Assembly (NCBI GenBank): GCA_002841695.1
Contig: PHAN01000009.1
Location: forward strand, 1-52,484
Source: Elusimicrobia bacterium HGW-Elusimicrobia-1
Lineage (GTDB): Bacteria > Elusimicrobiota > Endomicrobiia > PHAN01
Reading direction: 5' to 3'
DNA length: 52,484 nucleotides
The position numbers and the translations under genes were made by a program. Position 1 is the stretch's first letter. Each line of letters starts with the position of its first letter. The notes under the pieces were generated by a model. It ran no database searches. It was not told the DNA's origin and saw nothing but the letters and a program-made list of their open reading frames with translations. Of this stretch, positions 49,678 through 52,484 are shown in pieces.

Positions 49678-50820
49678 ATGGCAAAGCATCCAAAAAAAAA
49701 TACGGGCGGCGGAATCGATTTCGACGCGCCGTTTTTGACGTCGCGGCTTATAACCTGCATAGGCAACAAACGCTCCCTGCTGCCTTTCATAAACAGCGCC
49801 GTGGCTGAGGTAAAAAAACGCCTCGGTAAAAAAAAGTTATCGGCGCTCGACGGTTTCGCCGGCTCGGGCGCGGTCGCGCGGCTGCTGAAATATCACGCAT
49901 CGGAACTTTGGGTCAATGATATGGAGCGCTACAGTGAAGTCCTCAACGGCTGCTATCTTTCCAACCGCTCCGAGGTCGACATCGACTATATCCAAAACAC
50001 TATTAACTCTCTAAACGCAAGAAAGTCCGACGACGGCGGCCGCGGATTCATCGCCAAAAATTACGCCCCCGAAAACGACAACGACATAAAATCGGGAGAA
50101 AGGGTATTTTACACAAGCGCAAACGCCGGGGCCATAGACAACATCAAGCGGATTATTTTTAGCGAAATCCCGGGCGCGCAAAGGAATTTTTTTTTGGCGC
50201 CTCTTCTGGTCGAAGCGTCGATTCACACCAATACTTCGGGGGTATTCAAGGGATTCCACAAAAAATCCGGAGTGGGCTGTTTCGGCGGAAGAGGCGGCTT
50301 CGCTCTTTCAAGAATCAAAGGCGGGATATCGCTTGAAATGCCGGTCTTCTGCGGCGCCGAATGTCCCGTCGTCGTAAAAAAAACCGACATCAACAAACTA
50401 TCGGCATCGAAAGAACTTCCGCCGGAGCTGGATATAGCGTACTACGACCCGCCGTACAATCAGCATCCATACGGCTCGAATTATTTTATGCTTAATATAA
50501 TAGCGTCCCGCGCGGCTTCCGCAAAAATCCAGGACGGTGAAAGCGGTATCGCGCTGGATTGGAACCGTTCCGCGTACAACAAGCGCGGACAGGCGGCGCA
50601 AGCCATGGAACGTCTTATTGAATCCACGCGAGCCAAATATATTTTGATTTCCTACAATAACGAGGGCCTGATAAAAACCGATGAACTGTCGGGAATTTTA
50701 AAAAAATACGGAAGCTGTGAAACAATGAGCCGCGAATATAATACTTACAGGGGATCAAGAAATCTGAACGGCCGCAATATAAAGGTAAAAGAGATTCTTT
50801 GGATTCTTAAGAAACGATAA
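49678..50820 (+). CDS. D12-class DNA adenine methyltransferase
   Basis: The 380-residue protein is an alpha-type (Dam/D12) N6-adenine methyltransferase. It has the N-terminal IGNKRSLLPFI, SAM motif LDGFAGSGAVARLLK, and catalytic DPPYNQHPYGSNYF near residue 260. The inserted region (residues 110-240) is the target-recognition part. No restriction gene is adjacent, so it is either an orphan regulatory methyltransferase or the survivor of a lost system. No ribosome site is seen before the ATG, in line with a leaderless mRNA. The target sequence cannot be predicted. Confidence 0.88.
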   Translation: MAKHPKKNTGGGIDFDAPFLTSRLITCIGNKRSLLPFINSAVAEVKKRLGKKKLSALDGFAGSGAVARLLKYHASELWVNDMERYSEVLNGCYLSNRSEVDIDYIQNTINSLNARKSDDGGRGFIAKNYAPENDNDIKSGERVFYTSANAGAIDNIKRIIFSEIPGAQRNFFLAPLLVEASIHTNTSGVFKGFHKKSGVGCFGGRGGFALSRIKGGISLEMPVFCGAECPVVVKKTDINKLSASKELPPELDIAYYDPPYNQHPYGSNYFMLNIIASRAASAKIQDGESGIALDWNRSAYNKRGQAAQAMERLIESTRAKYILISYNNEGLIKTDELSGILKKYGSCETMSREYNTYRGSRNLNGRNIKVKEILWILKKR

Positions 50821-50924
50821 GAATACCGCGGCATAAAATCGGCGGTTGCAATTGTTTATGCAATGTTGATTTTGTGAAACTGCCGGTTGGACAACTGATC
50901 TTTAATTATTGAATCGGCGCACTT

Positions 50925-51830
50925 TCATTTTCCGGAAATTTTCAATTTATCTCTCAATGCGAGCATTTTTTGATAATCTTTTTCGGAATATACCCCGACA
51001 GGGGTTTTTAATTTTATTTCCATCTTCGGAGATCCCGCGTTTTTCCACGCGCTGTACCACAGAGAAGCCAAATCCTCGGCCGCTTTTTCAACCTGGCGGC
51101 GCGTCATGTCCGCAGTATCCGCCCAAAGCGCTCTAAGATTGTTCCCGTGCCCGGTATCCGCGGCAAGTATAACGGATATCTTGTCATGAGAGTCGATTAT
51201 GAAATCGAACGCGAAATTAAGGGGGTCGGCCACATATCTAACGTTATCGGCGCGCGGGACGGCGCCGTCAAAAAATACGTCGGCTGTCCGCGATTCATAC
51301 CTGAAATGTATCCCTTGATTGCCGGTGTACTGTCCATCGTAATTTTCAGTCGTGTGAAGCGGCTGGTGGGCGTCGGCGACATAATGTCCCATAACCGCGG
51401 CGCACAACATCGCGTAGTTGAATGTTTCAGAACTCTTTAAAAATAAAGTGAGCATCTCGCAATGCTCCGCTATCGTCCATGGAACAACACCGTTTGAAAC
51501 CGCCTCGCCTTCGCCATATTTTTCGATAACATCATTAAGGGATTTCCTGATACTTCCGAACGGGGGCGGTCCGAAAAAATCTATGTCCACGTAATGCCGG
51601 TATTGCTCGCCGTCGAGAAAGCCCTTCCACTCGTCGGGGGCGGCGCTCTGCGAAACCAGATATTCAGCGCATGACTTAAAACTTTTCATCTCCGCGGGCA
51701 ACAGCATCGCCGCCTCGCCGTTGATGTATCCGTGTATTTCATAGCCCCATCCGAAGACAGGCGCCCGCCACAGAGAGGAAACGACGCAAAATATACAAGC
51801 GAATAAGTACGCCCGTTTTACCTTGCTCAT
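50925..51830 (-). CDS. S1/P1-type nuclease or zinc phospholipase C family
   Basis: The 301-residue protein has a signal peptide ending around FGWG. The mature protein begins WGYEIHGYINGEA, with the N-terminal Trp and His that bind zinc in this family. Further zinc ligands are in YRHYVDIDF, in the helix MGHYVADAHQPLHTTENYDGQYTGNQGIHFRYE, and in the first helices. This is the S1/P1 nuclease and phospholipase C fold, acting outside the cytoplasm. Substrate (single-stranded nucleic acid or phospholipid) cannot be decided. It is a single gene facing away from the tRNA operon. Confidence 0.82.
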   Translation of the reverse strand: MSKVKRAYLFACIFCVVSSLWRAPVFGWGYEIHGYINGEAAMLLPAEMKSFKSCAEYLVSQSAAPDEWKGFLDGEQYRHYVDIDFFGPPPFGSIRKSLNDVIEKYGEGEAVSNGVVPWTIAEHCEMLTLFLKSSETFNYAMLCAAVMGHYVADAHQPLHTTENYDGQYTGNQGIHFRYESRTADVFFDGAVPRADNVRYVADPLNFAFDFIIDSHDKISVILAADTGHGNNLRALWADTADMTRRQVEKAAEDLASLWYSAWKNAGSPKMEIKLKTPVGVYSEKDYQKMLALRDKLKISGK

Positions 51831-52053
51831 AGATTTATTCTTCAGTATACGTCATACGTCGTCAAGCGATTCGGGACACTTTGCGGTTTTTTATTGAAGT
51901 GCGTTTCAAAACAAGTATAGCATATAGACACATCACGCCGACTTCATCAATTGTGATAACTTACACCCGACCACTCATCATACCGCACTCAAACACCTCT
52001 TATCGCCTGTGGGAATGCGCCGGGCCCGAAATATGCGACGTTAAAGAATTGAT

Positions 52054-52082
52054 TTGTAATGTCGGGGGTTTTTTGTTATAAT
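52054..52082 (+). promoter_or_regulatory. Promoter of the tRNA-tuf operon
   Basis: TTGTAA (52054-52059), 17 bases and TATAAT (52077-52082) lie 22 bases before tRNA-Gly. The rest of 51,831-52,053 contains no supported feature. Confidence 0.75.
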
Positions 52083-52104
52083 AGCGCTCGCCGTTGGGTC
52101 GACC

Positions 52105-52177
52105 GCGGGAGTAGTTCAGTGGCTAGAACATCTGCCTTCCAAGCAGAATGTCGCGGGTTCGAATCCCGTCTCCCGCT
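52105..52177 (+). tRNA. tRNA-Gly (TCC)
   Basis: 73 bases: acceptor GCGGGAG/CTCCCGC, discriminator T, anticodon stem TCTGC/GCAGA with loop CTTCCAA (anticodon TCC), T-arm CGGGTTCGAATCCCG. CCA is not encoded. Confidence 0.97.
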
Positions 52178-52226
52178 TTCTCTTTGAGACGGCAGGACGC
52201 CCGCCGGCCGCATAAAAAAAGCTTGC

Positions 52227-52299
52227 GCCCGGATAGCTCAGTCGGTAGAGCACTTCATTGGTAATGAAGAGGTCAGCGGTCCGATCCCGCTTCCGGGCT
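52227..52299 (+). tRNA. tRNA-Thr (GGT)
   Basis: 73 bases: acceptor GCCCGGA/TCCGGGC, discriminator T, anticodon stem CTTCA/TGAAG with loop TTGGTAA (anticodon GGT). The T-loop reads TCCGATC where TTCGATC is expected, so base 55 is C instead of the nearly universal T. Confidence 0.95.
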
Positions 52300-52419
52300 T
52301 TTAAAAAGACGTGAGGGGTGAATGGAGAAGTGCGAAGGGTTAAAGAAAAATCACTCTTCCCCCTTTACGATTTACGGTTTTTCAACTCTTTTCACCTTGA
52401 GAAACAGGAGGAAACATTT

Positions 52420-52484
52420 ATGGCAAAAGCTAAATTCGACAGAAGCAAACCTCACGTAAACGTAGGCACGATAGGCCACGTGGA
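52420..52484 (+). CDS. tuf: Elongation factor Tu, N-terminal part only
   Basis: [21 protein letters not shown] is the unmistakable start of EF-Tu, with the first G-domain motif (GxxxxGK) beginning at GHVD as the window ends. GGAGG lies nine bases before the ATG. Co-transcription with tRNA-Gly and tRNA-Thr recalls the tRNA-tufB operon of proteobacteria. Confidence 0.97.
   Translation, partial: MAKAKFDRSKPHVNVGTIGHV

Overview
The window looks like a piece of chromosome from an uncultured Gram-negative bacterium, moderately GC-rich outside one island. Outer-membrane traits (an LpxL/HtrB-type acyltransferase, LpoB-type and other lipoproteins), leaderless genes and the QGRLT-type secreted protein at the left edge are reminiscent of Elusimicrobiota/Omnitrophota genomes. 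That placement is an impression from gene style, not a proof.

Left backbone (1-17.2 kb). A partial secreted protein and a leaderless DUF2723/TPR membrane protein are followed by minus-strand housekeeping genes. These are iscS, a GT-C glycosyltransferase and mnmA (overlapping stops and starts), purC, glnA with its own promoter, structured leader and terminator, an LpxL-like acyltransferase, a DUF362 ferredoxin protein, a WecG/TagA-type transferase, smc, a DUF2156 protein and a decayed aldehyde dehydrogenase.

Integrated element (17,197-46,290, about 29 kb). A tyrosine-recombinase element sits in the anticodon region of a tRNA-Tyr gene. A 39-bp 5' half of the tRNA marks the left end and the rebuilt tRNA the right end. 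The integrase gene runs into the tRNA. In the excised circle its frame would continue across the att core into a 12-codon tail, a stop and a terminator that now lie stranded at the left end. The element carries four 22-bp iterons and a plasmid-type Rep, a MobF relaxase-helicase but no type IV secretion genes (so mobilizable rather than self-transmissible), and two copies of a small-protein plus excisionase-like HTH module. Its cargo is largely defence: a methyltransferase with an N-terminal nuclease domain, HsdS, an AbiJ-like HEPN protein, a membrane protein, several PD-(D/E)XK proteins and AbiE. It also carries DUF4143 ATPases, CutA, a tautomerase, a giant glycine-rich surface protein behind an (AGAT)8 tract, and an AT-rich block with a dead DnaB-like fragment, a triple zinc ribbon and an AAA+ ATPase.

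The most novel signals are RNA-like. Four copies (three on +, one on -) of a 70-77 nt element form two mutually exclusive hairpins, with compensatory base changes and a terminal U-run; they precede the rep gene and the excision modules. Two copies of a different 87-nt leader-terminator precede the DnaB-like and AAA+ genes. Both look like undescribed attenuators or small RNAs of the element.

Right backbone (46.3-52.5 kb). An LpoB, COG3014 and LPP20-like lipoprotein operon, a D12-class adenine methyltransferase and an S1/P1-type nuclease precede a tRNA-Gly, tRNA-Thr, tuf operon cut by the window edge.
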